Assembly: GCA_044224905.1 (NCBI GenBank)
Contig: JBGAJN010000003.1
Coordinates: forward strand, 620,001-684,000
Length of the DNA stretch: 64,000 nucleotides
Direction: 5' to 3'
Source: JBGAJN01 sp044224905
Lineage (GTDB): Bacteria > Verrucomicrobiota > Verrucomicrobiia > Limisphaerales > JBGAJN01
Positions within the stretch are counted from its first letter, which is position 1; each line of letters begins with the position of its first letter. The position numbers were made by a program, and so were the translations under genes. The notes under the pieces were generated by a model. The model was not told the DNA's origin. It made no database searches and was given only the letters and a program-made list of their open reading frames with translations. This document shows, one piece after another, positions 36,488 to 45,819 of this stretch.

Positions 36488-38209
36488 CTATTCCGACTGC
36501 GTGCCGTTGTTCCAGAGTTTTTCCACTTCGGTGGGTGCGGGCAACTTGAGCGGGCGAACGATGCGGAATCCGACGAACTGTGCATCGGTCAAATACCAGA
36601 TGCTTTTCGGCAATTGCGGATCCTGCTGTTTCCATGATTTGTCCGAGGCGCGGCGAGCAGCGCTGCGGAGGCGATCAACGGAATCATCCCACGAGCCGCC
36701 ACGGGCGACCTGAGGATACGGCGTGGATTGTTTGAGATACGGATTCTTGGTCACCGCGTCCTTGAACGAACTGTAGTCCGGTTCGTACTGATCCAAGCAC
36801 CATTCGGTCACGTTCCCGTGCATGTCATGCAAGCCCCAAGGGTTGGGCTTCTTCTTGCCGACCTTTTGATACTTGAGGTCGCTGTTGTTTTCGAACCACG
36901 CGTATTCCTTGGCAACCTTCGAATCATCACCCCAAGAGTAGGCCGTGGTGGTGCCGGCGCGGCAGGCGTATTCCCACTCGGCTTCGGTTGGTAGGCGATA
37001 GAATTGTCCGGTCTTCGCGCTGAGCCACTGGCAATATTTATTCGCCGCGTGCTGCGTCATGCTGATCGCGGGGAAGCCGTCTTTACCCATGCCGAAGCTC
37101 ATCTCGACGTACGGCTTGGTCGGTCGGGAAATACCGTCGATCATCTTGTCGGCCTTGTCGCCGATCTGCTTGCTCGTGTCGTCCGGATACATGAAGAGCT
37201 CGTATTCGTTCCAAGTCACCTCGCACTTGCCGATCCAGAACGCGTCGACAGCAACCTTGTGTTGCGGACCTTCGTCATCCTTGCGGCCAGCTTCCGTCGC
37301 CGGACTGCCCATCATGAATTCGCCGGCCTTCAGCGCCACCATCTCGAACTTGATTTGGGTTCCAGGAATAGTCGCTTCGTAATTCTTCATCTCGGCTTCG
37401 GTCTTCACGTCCACCTTGCCGGTGACGCGATCAAAAACCGATTTAACCAAAGCTCCTTCGTCGCCGGCACCTTCCTCGGCCTTCTTGCCTTCGAGCTTCA
37501 CGCCCTCGGGCCATTGCGCGCCCTGGGCAATCCAGTCGCGAATCAATTCGATCTTCTCTTTGGGCAACGGGCCGTTCTTTTTCTTCGGCGGCATCAACTT
37601 GTCGTCGTCTTCTTTCACAGCCGTCGACGTGTATATACTGCTGTGCTCAGGATCGAACGGAACAATCCCCTTACCGCTATCTGAACCGCCTTTGAATGAA
37701 TCGGCGGCGTTGTCCATGCGGAGTTCGCCTTTGGCATGCCCTTCTTTGTGGCAGCTTACGCAGTTGAATTCGAAGATCGGTTGAATGTCTTTCACGAAGT
37801 CAACACGGCGAGCCTGCTTCAGCACCGCGCCGTCAGGCCACTTGGCACCTTGCGCGATCCAGTTCCGCAAAACTTCCGTCTGGGTCTTGCTGAGCACCGC
37901 TCCCTTCGGCGGCATCGCGTCATCGTGAGTCGGAGGCAGGACGGTGGTGGTGAAAAGCTTGCTCTTCTCCGGGCTTCCCGGAACGAGCGCGTCGCCGTTG
38001 TCGCCGCCTTTGAGCGCCGCTTCCTTCGTATCGAGACGCAGTTTGCCTTTCGATTTCTCGGGGCCGTGGCAACCAATGCACGCAGCTTCGAGGATGGGCT
38101 TAACCTGCTTGTTGAAATCTACCGGTTGTTCGGCGGAGCGAACGAAGGAACTGCTGAGGATGAGTGCTGCGGCGATCAAGAAACCGCGCCCTGAGAATGG
38201 GTGATTCAT
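36488..38209 (-). CDS. Exported fusion of two Planctomycete-type cytochrome c modules and a SUMF1 domain
   Basis: 573 residues after choosing ATG at 38209; a TTG codon two codons upstream was rejected. A signal peptide is followed by two haem-binding cytochrome modules with CIGCH (about residue 46) and CVSCH (about residue 152). Each has the K-G-x-L-R-L/M-D pattern of the family, and WIAQGAKWPDG / WIAQGAQWPEG repeats end each module. The C-terminal third is a formylglycine-generating-enzyme/SUMF1 fold (AGEFMMGSPATEAG, FWIGKCEVTWNEYELFM, YRLPTEAEWEYACRAGT, GLHDMHGNVTEWCLD, ARGGSWDDSVDRLRSAARR). The catalytic cysteines expected after R-G-G-S are absent, so it is probably not a sulfatase maturase. 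Redox partner and role unknown. Confidence 0.93.
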   Translation of the reverse strand: MNHPFSGRGFLIAAALILSSSFVRSAEQPVDFNKQVKPILEAACIGCHGPEKSKGKLRLDTKEAALKGGDNGDALVPGSPEKSKLFTTTVLPPTHDDAMPPKGAVLSKTQTEVLRNWIAQGAKWPDGAVLKQARRVDFVKDIQPIFEFNCVSCHKEGHAKGELRMDNAADSFKGGSDSGKGIVPFDPEHSSIYTSTAVKEDDDKLMPPKKKNGPLPKEKIELIRDWIAQGAQWPEGVKLEGKKAEEGAGDEGALVKSVFDRVTGKVDVKTEAEMKNYEATIPGTQIKFEMVALKAGEFMMGSPATEAGRKDDEGPQHKVAVDAFWIGKCEVTWNEYELFMYPDDTSKQIGDKADKMIDGISRPTKPYVEMSFGMGKDGFPAISMTQHAANKYCQWLSAKTGQFYRLPTEAEWEYACRAGTTTAYSWGDDSKVAKEYAWFENNSDLKYQKVGKKKPNPWGLHDMHGNVTEWCLDQYEPDYSSFKDAVTKNPYLKQSTPYPQVARGGSWDDSVDRLRSAARRASDKSWKQQDPQLPKSIWYLTDAQFVGFRIVRPLKLPAPTEVEKLWNNGTQSE

Positions 38210-38277
38210 GTTCAAATGTTCAGTTAGAGACGGCGCGAGTGTTGACGGTCATCATTTTTTTGTCAACCTCACCCACC

Positions 38278-38745
38278 ATGAGCACTGGAACATCCAACGG
38301 AATCCGCTACGCCCACACCAACCTGATCGCCAACGATTGGAAACGTCTGCAGGATTTCTACGTCCAAGTGTTCGCGTGCGAACCGGTCAGCTCCGAACGC
38401 GATCACAAAGGACCGTATTTCGAAGCGCTCACCGGTGTCTCCGGCGGCTCCGCCAAGGGACGTCACCTTCGCTTGCCCGGCCACGGCGAGCACGGACCAA
38501 CGCTAGAGATCTTCCAATACACCGCCAACGATCCCCTGCTACCGCCCGCAATCAAGCGGCCCGGCTTTGCGCACATCGCCTTTGAAGTGCCGGACGTAGC
38601 CGCTAAACGCACCGAAATTCTGAAATGGGGCGGCCGCGACTACGGGCAACTGGTCACTGTCGACATTCCCGGTGCCGGCAAACTGACCCTCATCTACATG
38701 TGCGATCCCGAGGGAAACATTGTTGAGCTTCAGAAATGGCACTGA
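38278..38745 (+). CDS. VOC (glyoxalase/bleomycin resistance) family protein
   Basis: 155 residues. The vicinal-oxygen-chelate fold is indicated by IRYAHTNLIANDWKRLQDFYVQVF at the start, FAHIAFEVPDV in the middle and LIYMCDPEGNIVELQKW at the end. The His in AHTN and the final Glu of NIVELQ match metal ligands seen in related proteins. An upstream in-frame ATG at 38164 overlaps the divergent gene and was rejected. Members act on small reactive or aromatic compounds; this one's substrate is unknown. Divergent from the cytochrome-SUMF1 gene, with 68 bases between starts. Confidence 0.87.
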   Translation: MSTGTSNGIRYAHTNLIANDWKRLQDFYVQVFACEPVSSERDHKGPYFEALTGVSGGSAKGRHLRLPGHGEHGPTLEIFQYTANDPLLPPAIKRPGFAHIAFEVPDVAAKRTEILKWGGRDYGQLVTVDIPGAGKLTLIYMCDPEGNIVELQKWH

Positions 38746-38874
38746 CGAATTGTGTGACTTGTTGGCTCGTGGACAAGATTTAACAAAAGATCCTCCGCGT
38801 TCTCACTTGTGAGCGGGCCTTATTTCTGCTACTCAGAGCGTGTTCGTCGCACGCTTGCGAAAACCGGACATGAA

Positions 38875-40299
38875 ATGAGATTTAAGCTGCCTCAAGCTAT
38901 TGTTGCGCTCAGCGTGGTTGCCCTATCGGCGACCATGATGACGGCGAGGGGCGTCGCCCAGTCTTCTGACTACTGGAAACTCGGCCAATCCGACCCGGGC
39001 GGACAGCAGGCACAACTCTCAGCAGCCCCCAGCATATGGACAACGGCGGCCACAAACGCGCTTATTGCTCCCCGTCGTCGCCAATCGGCAGTCTGGACCG
39101 GCACCGAAGTAATCGTCTGGTCGGGCTACAATGGCACTTATCTCAATGACGGCTGGCGGTACAATCCAGTGCTCAATAACTGGACAGCAGTGACCACTAA
39201 TTCGGCACCAGTAGGTCGAATAAACCATACGGCAATATGGACGGGCACTGAAATGATCGTCTGGGGAGGATCGGGCGCCTTGGGAAATTTTACCGATGGC
39301 GCTCGCTACAATCCCGCCTCAAACTCTTGGACCGCGGTGAATACCAACAACTCTCCGGGAGTGCGGTCGGATCACACCGCCGTTTGGACGGGAAGTGAAA
39401 TGATCATTTGGGGCGGGGATCGAAATGATGGCGCACGTTACAACCCGGGCTCCGACACGTGGACCGCTGTCACCACCAATGGTGCGCCAGGCCAACGGAT
39501 GAACAATACCGCAGTTTGGACGGGCACTGAAATGATCGTCTGGGGCGGCTACTACTTCGATCTCAATGATTTCATGTATCACTACCGCAACGACGGCGGA
39601 CGCTACAATCCAGTGTCCAACAGCTGGACCGGCGTCTCGTTAAGCGGTGCGCCATCGGTGCGACGCCTTCACACGGCTGTCTGGACCGGTAGCGAAATGA
39701 TCGTCTGGGGTGGGACGGATGCCATCGGTACGGCGTATAACGACGGCGGTCGTTACAGCCCAACAGCCAATACCTGGGTCGCCGTCAACATGGTCAACGC
39801 ACCCGTGGGACGCTCGCTCCACACCGCAGTCTGGTCAGGATCAGAGATGATTGTCTGGGGCGGAGAAGGAACGACTGGGATTTTGAATTCCGGCGGTCGC
39901 TTCAGCCCGTCGCTCGGTACTTGGACTTCAGTAAGCCTCAACAACGCTCCAAGCGCTCGCGAGTACCACACCGCTACTTGGATCGGGAACGAGATGTTCG
40001 TCTGGGGCGGTGTCGGTCTTTCAGGCTATCTGAACGACGGCGCGCGCTACTCCGCGGCTGCCGACGTTCCTGAGTTGAGTTACGTTCCGCTTGCGTTGAG
40101 TTTTTCGGGGACCAACTGCAATATTAGTTGGGTCACCACCAACCTCGGCCTAATCCTCCAGCAGGCCACGAATCTCGCCCCCCCAACGCTTTGGGTCGAT
40201 GTCGGTGAAATCACCACGACCAACGGATTTACCAACACCGTCCAGCAGGGAATTTCTTCAACCGTCCTCAAGCGTTACTACCGGCTGAGGACGCCGTAA
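38875..40299 (+). CDS. Exported Kelch-repeat protein with 7 repeats
   Basis: 474 residues from the ATG; the open frame extends to a GTG at 38809 but the signal peptide (MRFKLPQAIVALSVVALSAT) starts at 38875. Seven Kelch units of about 45-55 residues follow, each with H-T-A-V-W-T-G-x-E-M-I-V-W-G-G and R-Y-N-P, then W-T-A-V. Seven units fit a single closed propeller. The C-terminal tail (ISWVTTNLGLILQQATNLAPPTLW to YYRLRTP) resembles that of the 7577-10252 protein. A secreted or surface protein of unknown ligand. Confidence 0.86.
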   Translation: MRFKLPQAIVALSVVALSATMMTARGVAQSSDYWKLGQSDPGGQQAQLSAAPSIWTTAATNALIAPRRRQSAVWTGTEVIVWSGYNGTYLNDGWRYNPVLNNWTAVTTNSAPVGRINHTAIWTGTEMIVWGGSGALGNFTDGARYNPASNSWTAVNTNNSPGVRSDHTAVWTGSEMIIWGGDRNDGARYNPGSDTWTAVTTNGAPGQRMNNTAVWTGTEMIVWGGYYFDLNDFMYHYRNDGGRYNPVSNSWTGVSLSGAPSVRRLHTAVWTGSEMIVWGGTDAIGTAYNDGGRYSPTANTWVAVNMVNAPVGRSLHTAVWSGSEMIVWGGEGTTGILNSGGRFSPSLGTWTSVSLNNAPSAREYHTATWIGNEMFVWGGVGLSGYLNDGARYSAAADVPELSYVPLALSFSGTNCNISWVTTNLGLILQQATNLAPPTLWVDVGEITTTNGFTNTVQQGISSTVLKRYYRLRTP

Positions 40300-40348
40300 T
40301 CGCCAGCTCGGAAAAATCCGATTCGGCGGCAACGCAACTTTCCGCAGC

Positions 40349-41125
40349 CTATTTCGTCGGGTTCAATCCCCATCGGATCATGATTCGTTTTTGAATCCGA
40401 CCGAACACGAAGCGATCCAGCAGGAGGCCAAAGAGAATCGTCAGTAGCATGATGCCGATGACTTGCGCGGCGTCGTTCAATTCCCGCCCCATTTGCAGGA
40501 GAAATCCCAAGCCGATACTCGATTTGATCAACTCCGCCGACACGCCGCCGTGCCAAGCCAGTGTCCAGCCGAGTTTCAATCCCGTCACCACACTCGGCAG
40601 CGCCGCTGGCAGGATCACGCGGATCGGCATTGCATAGCCCGGAGTCCCCAGCGTGCGCGCCGCTCGTAGATAAATTGGCGGGATGTGCTGAATTCCGTCT
40701 GAAGTGGCCAGCGCCACAGCCGGCGCGGAACTCATGATGATCACGAAATAAATCCCATTGTCGCTCAATCCGAATAACAGCAACGACACCGGAACCCATG
40801 CAGCGGTAGGGAGCGTTTGCAATCCCAGAAACAAAGACCGCAGGCAGCTGTTCACGATACGACTCATCCCCATCAGCAATCCGATCAGCAGCCCGATCGT
40901 CGAAGAAACGGAAAAACCAATTCCCATGCGCAGGAAAGTCGCCTGCAAACTCGGCCACAGATAATTGTCCGCCGTTAGTTCCCACAGGCGTTGCCCAACC
41001 TGCGTCGGCGAGGGAAACATGTAGTCCGGAATCAGCCGTGCGGTGAAGAGCCCCTGCCACGTGACCAGCAGCAGCAAGTAGAACGTCACGACGTAGTACT
41101 TAATTCGGTGCGCCTGGGACTTCAT
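40349..41125 (-). CDS. ABC transporter permease, SsuC/TauC-like
   Basis: 258 residues with about six membrane helices. The cytoplasmic loop LRAARTLGTPGYAMPIRVILPAALPSVVTGLKLG is the EAA motif of binding-protein-dependent permeases. The sequence belongs to the nitrate/sulfonate/taurine (SsuC, TauC, NrtB) group. It overlaps the ATPase gene by 26 bases, so the three transporter genes are translationally linked. The substrate is not evident because no monooxygenase (SsuD/TauD) or cognate regulator is adjacent. Confidence 0.93.
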   Translation of the reverse strand: MKSQAHRIKYYVVTFYLLLLVTWQGLFTARLIPDYMFPSPTQVGQRLWELTADNYLWPSLQATFLRMGIGFSVSSTIGLLIGLLMGMSRIVNSCLRSLFLGLQTLPTAAWVPVSLLLFGLSDNGIYFVIIMSSAPAVALATSDGIQHIPPIYLRAARTLGTPGYAMPIRVILPAALPSVVTGLKLGWTLAWHGGVSAELIKSSIGLGFLLQMGRELNDAAQVIGIMLLTILFGLLLDRFVFGRIQKRIMIRWGLNPTK

Positions 41126-41924
41126 TGGTGGAGCCTTCTAATTGCGACATGATGGCTGCCGCACATTCAGCAACGAGGGGATCGTTGATATCTCTGGGTC
41201 GCGGAAGATCGATAGAAATATCCGCCTTCACGTAACCGGGCCGGCCCGAAAAAACCAACACGCGGTCGCCCAAGCATGCCGCCTCGCGCGGATCGTGCGT
41301 GACGAGAATAATTGTTTTCTTCGTGCGTTGATGAATCTCTTGAATGTCGCCGTAGAGCTTGCTGCGCGTAATCGCATCCAGCGCCGGAAATGGTTCGTCG
41401 ACCAACAACACTTTCGGATCCGGCGCCAGTGCCCGCGCCAAGGCGACACGTTGCTTCATCCCGCCGGAGAGTTCGTGGATCATCGATTTTTCAAACTGCT
41501 CCAGATGCACCAGGCGCAAAAACTGCCGCGCCCGCTCGCGTCGTGCCTTCGGTTTGAAACGGAACTGACGCTTCAAACCATACGTCACATTCTCGATGAC
41601 GTTGAGCCACGGAAACAATCCGTGCTCTTGAAACATCATCAACCGGTCGTGGTGTGGACCTTCGATGGGCGCATCGTCGAGAGTAATTTCTCCCTCGGTC
41701 ACGTCTTCGAAGCCAGCGATGATATTCAGCAGTGTCGACTTTCCACAGCCCGAGGGGCCAAAGAAAACGACGAACTCCCCCTCATAAATGTCAGTCGTCA
41801 CCGGCTGCAGGGCCTGCAAGGTCTGCGTGCCGTTGGAATACGTCTTCGAAACTTCGCTGAGCCGAAGTTTCACGGGGCGCTCCACGGCGGCCTCGGCAAT
41901 TGCATTGGTGTCGGTTGCTTCCAT
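41100..41924 (-). CDS. ABC transporter ATP-binding protein, SsuB/TauB-like
   Basis: 274 residues. Walker A is GPSGCGKST, Q-loop MMFQEHGLFPWLNV, the signature LSGGMKQRVALARALAPD, Walker B VLLVDEPFPALDA and H-loop IILVTHDPREAACL. This matches the SsuB/TauB/NrtD ATPases. Its start overlaps the binding-protein stop by one base (TAATG), and it overlaps the permease by 26 bases. Energises uptake of a sulfonate-like or related anion; substrate unproven. Confidence 0.94.
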   Translation of the reverse strand: MEATDTNAIAEAAVERPVKLRLSEVSKTYSNGTQTLQALQPVTTDIYEGEFVVFFGPSGCGKSTLLNIIAGFEDVTEGEITLDDAPIEGPHHDRLMMFQEHGLFPWLNVIENVTYGLKRQFRFKPKARRERARQFLRLVHLEQFEKSMIHELSGGMKQRVALARALAPDPKVLLVDEPFPALDAITRSKLYGDIQEIHQRTKKTIILVTHDPREAACLGDRVLVFSGRPGYVKADISIDLPRPRDINDPLVAECAAAIMSQLEGSTNEVPGAPN

Positions 41925-42973
41925 TAGGGTCCCAACTCAGCCGGCACGATCACTAAAGGCAAACTCAAGTCCGCCAAAACTTCATTCAATAGTTTCAGAG
42001 AATAGATGCCCCGCAAATCAGGTGTTTTCCTGATGAAGCCGATTCGGCACGCCGCGCCCGCGGAACTCGCCAACGAAGCGCAGATCGGGTCCCACGTGAA
42101 TTCAACGCGCTCCAGCGCCCGTTGAATCACATCGTCGCGCAGCGTTTTGCCCGTTTCTTTTTTGAGTTGCTCGTTTAGCACCGGGGCCGCCGCAACTTTG
42201 TCGGCGTTGATTCGTTGCGTCGTTTCCACCAAGGCGCGCAGGAGCTTCTTCAGCAACTCCGGATTACTCGCGAGATACTCGCGGTTCACGATCAAGTGCG
42301 TCGTGGCGTAACGACCATCGGGCCACAGCGCTTTCTCTTCCAACATGACTTCCCCACCGCCCTCGAACTCCAACCGGGACATCCACGGTTCAACCGTCCA
42401 CGCCGCGTCGATTTGCTTCTTCTTAAACATCGTGAGCTGATCGGGATTCGAGAGCGGAACCAGGGCCACGTTGCCGCCGCGCTCGCGCAGTCGGTAGCCA
42501 TTGTCCTCCAGCCACACCCGCGCCGCGATGTCCTGCGTGTTCCCAAGCTGCGGAGTCGCGATGGTCCGGTCGGCAAAATCCTTCAACGACGTAATGCCCG
42601 AATCCTTGCGCACGACCAAGCCCGCCCCGCCACTTGCAGTTCCGGCAATAACGACGAATTTAGCTCCGCGCGACTTAAGGTATCCATTGATCGTGGGGCT
42701 CGGACCGACGAACGCCGCATCAATTGCGTCCGCGAAAACGGACTCGATCACGGTGGGGCCGGCATTGAATGCGACCCACTGGATTTTCAAGCCGACCTTG
42801 CTGTCAAACTCACCGGTCGACCGCGCATAAAGCGCTTGGGCATGGGTGATGTTCGGAAAGTATCCGAGTCGCAACTCAGCTCCTTCCCCGACAGACAAAG
42901 CGCTGCCCCAGATCAGCAGCGTTAACAGCCGACCCACCGCCCAATCTCGGAAAATCTTGATCAACGAACGCAT
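41924..42973 (-). CDS. ABC transporter substrate-binding protein, SsuA/NMT1-like
   Basis: 349 residues with an N-terminal signal helix (about residues 13-32, RLLTLLIWGSALSVGEGA). The periplasmic binding-protein II fold is shown by LRLGYFPNITHAQALYA, DAAFVGPSPTINGYL, ATPQLGNTQDIAARVWLEDNGY and AAWTVEPWMSRL. This is the SsuA/TauA/NMT1 class that binds sulfonates, taurine, nitrate, bicarbonate or thiamine precursors. First gene of the three-gene transporter unit, 95 bases downstream of the large VWA-type gene. Confidence 0.93.
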   Translation of the reverse strand: MRSLIKIFRDWAVGRLLTLLIWGSALSVGEGAELRLGYFPNITHAQALYARSTGEFDSKVGLKIQWVAFNAGPTVIESVFADAIDAAFVGPSPTINGYLKSRGAKFVVIAGTASGGAGLVVRKDSGITSLKDFADRTIATPQLGNTQDIAARVWLEDNGYRLRERGGNVALVPLSNPDQLTMFKKKQIDAAWTVEPWMSRLEFEGGGEVMLEEKALWPDGRYATTHLIVNREYLASNPELLKKLLRALVETTQRINADKVAAAPVLNEQLKKETGKTLRDDVIQRALERVEFTWDPICASLASSAGAACRIGFIRKTPDLRGIYSLKLLNEVLADLSLPLVIVPAELGP

Positions 42974-43068
42974 CGCGCGATTCCTCAGTCTCTCTCGTAC
43001 GCAGCAATCGCACGCTTCCTCCTCTGGCGCAAGTGATCAAGTCGATCACCGGCAAAACTGCAGACTCC

Positions 43069-45819
43069 TTACAGCAAGCCCACTCGCTTGCGAATCGTCC
43101 ATTCGATCGTCAATAGAACGACCACCGCAGCAAACCACCACCAGCTCTGCCACAGCACGGTTTCGGTCTCGATCACCTTGCCGCGCGTCAGCGGCGTCAA
43201 CTTCTCGATGACCCGGCTCGCTTCTTCCTCACGGAAATATTCGCCCCCAGATTGCGTCGCCATTTGACGAAGCAAATCCTCGTCGCAACTCAACTCGATG
43301 AGCTCGTTTGCATTCGCGCTCTGCACCACGAAACTCGTAACCGCTTTCATCTCCGTCTCAGGCAAACCCTCAACGTGAACGCGTACTTCGTATTCGCCCG
43401 GCTTCATTGGCCCCGTCTTCCCGCGATAAACTCCGCTGCCTTCGTTTTCACTTTCCAGGCTGACCGATCGCAACTTCACCCCGTCGCGAAACAATACCGC
43501 CTCCGCCTTCGCCTTGCTCGTGAGCTTGCCCTCGGCGTCGTGAATCTTCACGCGCAGTTCCGCCGACTCGCCTTCCGCGTAACGGCTCGCTCCCGCGTCG
43601 AGCGCCACATATTTATCCGAGACCGCGTACGGCGCGTCCATGATCCAACGCGCGAGTTGATTCCAATACTTCTGGTGATACCGATCCGCGTATTCGTAAC
43701 GCCAGCGCCACGACTCATCGAAGCCCGCGTATAGCACGCGCCCCGCGCCGTAGCGTTGAAAAGCGAGCATCGGCGCCACGCGCTTCCCTTGCGTCACCGA
43801 GAGCAACACTTCTCCGCTCGGCAAGGCAACCGTCGGCGCCGCCCAACGCGGCGTCAGCAAGCGCGCCCAAACGTCCGCGTTGTCGGCGGGCGAGTTGGCG
43901 AGCGTGAGCGCCGTGTTCGCTCCGCCTCGCGCGGAGAGCGCGACTTTCAGGTCATTGCCTTCAAAGGCGGCCCCTTGCCAACCGACAGGAAATAGCGGAG
44001 CCAACACCGAGTTTTTGTAAGTCGAAAGCTGCTCCTGCCGGCCATCGATGAATATGATCCCGCCCCCGCGCTTCTCGACGAACTCTTTCAGCATCACCAG
44101 TTCGTCCGGCTTGAAATACGCCGGGCTGATATCGCCGAGAATGATCAGGTGATAGTCGAACAACTCGTCGCGGTTCGACGGAAACTTTCCCTCCCCTTTT
44201 CCGCGCGGCCACGGACGAGGTTCACCGCCGAGAAGCGTGCTCACCTCCCACTTCGAGTCGCGTTCGAACAGATTCCGCACGTAACGAAACTCCCAGCGCG
44301 GCCGACCATCGATGAGCAGCACCTTCGGCCGCTGGCTCACAATTCGGAAATGAAACGCACCGACGTTGTTATTCGTGAACTGATCGGGCGTCGCGGGTGT
44401 CGCCGAAATATCGAGCCGCATCGGAATACTGTTCAGCTTAACGTCGCGATCCGTCGAAATCGGCAGCTTGATTTCCTTCACCGGAAAATCAAACGCGACC
44501 GAACGTCGATGCCGCTCTTCCGACGGCACGTTCTTGCTCCAAACCGTTTTGCCATCCGCCGCAATGCGCAGCGTAAAATCTTTCCCCGTCGGGAGATCGT
44601 CTTTCAAAATCACTTCACCCCGTACGCGATCCTCGATAAACACCGACTCCGGTCCATTCACGGTCACGACCGCGAGGTCCGGCGGCGGTGTCTGGGAGCC
44701 CAGGCCGACGCTGTAAATCGGCACCGTGCGATTGCCGAGCACGCGCGCCGTCTGCACCGGCGACGGCCCGGAGTTGTGCTGCCCGTCCGACAGAAGAATC
44801 ACCGCCACCTTTTCGCTTGGCGGAAACGCCGCGACGCTTTGGGCGATCGGACTCCCGATGTCTGTGCTCACGTTGGTCGGTGCCAGCGAGAATTGCGTCG
44901 GCACTTTTGCGTCGCGCGAACTGCCACGCCACAGATCAACTGGATCACCCGCACCAAACGAGCGCACCAATACTTCGTTCTTTTCCGCAAGGCGCCCGAG
45001 GACCTTGTTCGTCAACAGCAACGTCTCCACGCGCTGCCATCGCGTAAGCTGATCGTATTTAAGCAACGCTGCCTTCACGGCAGCATCATCGCCGCCGGCC
45101 AGACGGCGAATATAACCGTCGAGCGCCAATCCGATCTCACGTCGCCAGCGAACAGCCGCGTTAGCAAAATTATTCAACTCCACCAAACGGCGCTCCACGT
45201 AGGACGCCTCGCGACCGGCGAGTTGGAGTCCGGGCGCGATGAGTTCATTGTTGAGCTTCGCGCGCTGGCCACCGTAGCCGGGCCACGTCTCCGGCTTCAT
45301 CCGGGCGAACTCATCACTAGCCCGCTGGATCGCGGCCGTTGCATTGGTCAGAATGCCCGTGATCTGTTCCTTGTTCATCCCGCGACGCGCGCTGATCGCG
45401 ATCGCGTTCGCCTGCTCCACCGCATCGAGCGCACGCCGCAGCGACGGATCGTAAAGTCCCGCCGGCAGGAAACCGAGTTCCTCGGCCCCGAGCAGCTTGC
45501 GATGCGGTTCGAGGCTGACGTCGGTGAAGCTCATGCTTTGCGAGGCATCCACAAAAATAAGCAGGCGCGAGAGCTGCGGAATCATCCGCGTGTGATGCAG
45601 CACCGGACCCGTGAGAATCATCACGATCAGAAACACGGCCAAGGCTCGCAACGTCGGCAGCCACCAGCGCAACGAATCCGCGCGCTCGCGTATTTCGCGG
45701 CGATACAGCCAGAACGCTACGCCACCGAGCACGAGTGCCAGCGGCAGGCCGATCCACCACAACCAGTCGCCGACGAATCGCAGCGTGCTTACTTCGGTGA
45801 AGGTTTCGGTGGTGTTCAT
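43069..45819 (-). CDS. Large membrane protein with VWA-like and glutamine-amidotransferase-like parts, end of MoxR operon
   Basis: 916 residues. Two N-terminal membrane helices (LWWIGLPLALVLGGVAFWL and LRALAVFLIVMILTG) precede a VWA-like segment starting LLIFVDASQSMSF. A central Ig/beta region and a GATase1-like segment (LIILGDISPAYFKPDELVMLKEFVEKRGGGIIFIDG) follow, and a membrane helix near the C-terminus closes it (WWWFAAVVVLLTIEW). It is the last gene of the MoxR-DUF58-BatA unit and its start overlaps the previous stop (ATGA, 45816-45819). An in-frame ATG upstream (45900) was rejected. Probably part of a membrane complex driven by the MoxR ATPase. Confidence 0.9.
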   Translation of the reverse strand: MNTTETFTEVSTLRFVGDWLWWIGLPLALVLGGVAFWLYRREIRERADSLRWWLPTLRALAVFLIVMILTGPVLHHTRMIPQLSRLLIFVDASQSMSFTDVSLEPHRKLLGAEELGFLPAGLYDPSLRRALDAVEQANAIAISARRGMNKEQITGILTNATAAIQRASDEFARMKPETWPGYGGQRAKLNNELIAPGLQLAGREASYVERRLVELNNFANAAVRWRREIGLALDGYIRRLAGGDDAAVKAALLKYDQLTRWQRVETLLLTNKVLGRLAEKNEVLVRSFGAGDPVDLWRGSSRDAKVPTQFSLAPTNVSTDIGSPIAQSVAAFPPSEKVAVILLSDGQHNSGPSPVQTARVLGNRTVPIYSVGLGSQTPPPDLAVVTVNGPESVFIEDRVRGEVILKDDLPTGKDFTLRIAADGKTVWSKNVPSEERHRRSVAFDFPVKEIKLPISTDRDVKLNSIPMRLDISATPATPDQFTNNNVGAFHFRIVSQRPKVLLIDGRPRWEFRYVRNLFERDSKWEVSTLLGGEPRPWPRGKGEGKFPSNRDELFDYHLIILGDISPAYFKPDELVMLKEFVEKRGGGIIFIDGRQEQLSTYKNSVLAPLFPVGWQGAAFEGNDLKVALSARGGANTALTLANSPADNADVWARLLTPRWAAPTVALPSGEVLLSVTQGKRVAPMLAFQRYGAGRVLYAGFDESWRWRYEYADRYHQKYWNQLARWIMDAPYAVSDKYVALDAGASRYAEGESAELRVKIHDAEGKLTSKAKAEAVLFRDGVKLRSVSLESENEGSGVYRGKTGPMKPGEYEVRVHVEGLPETEMKAVTSFVVQSANANELIELSCDEDLLRQMATQSGGEYFREEEASRVIEKLTPLTRGKVIETETVLWQSWWWFAAVVVLLTIEWTIRKRVGLL

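Noticed and set aside
36390..36635. N-terminal extension of the Tat oxidoreductase
   Set aside because: It overlaps the cytochrome-SUMF1 gene and would bury the Tat signal 80 residues in.
36488..37400. SUMF1 domain as the maturase of the two sulfatases
   Set aside because: The expected active-site cysteines are missing after the R-G-G-S segment.
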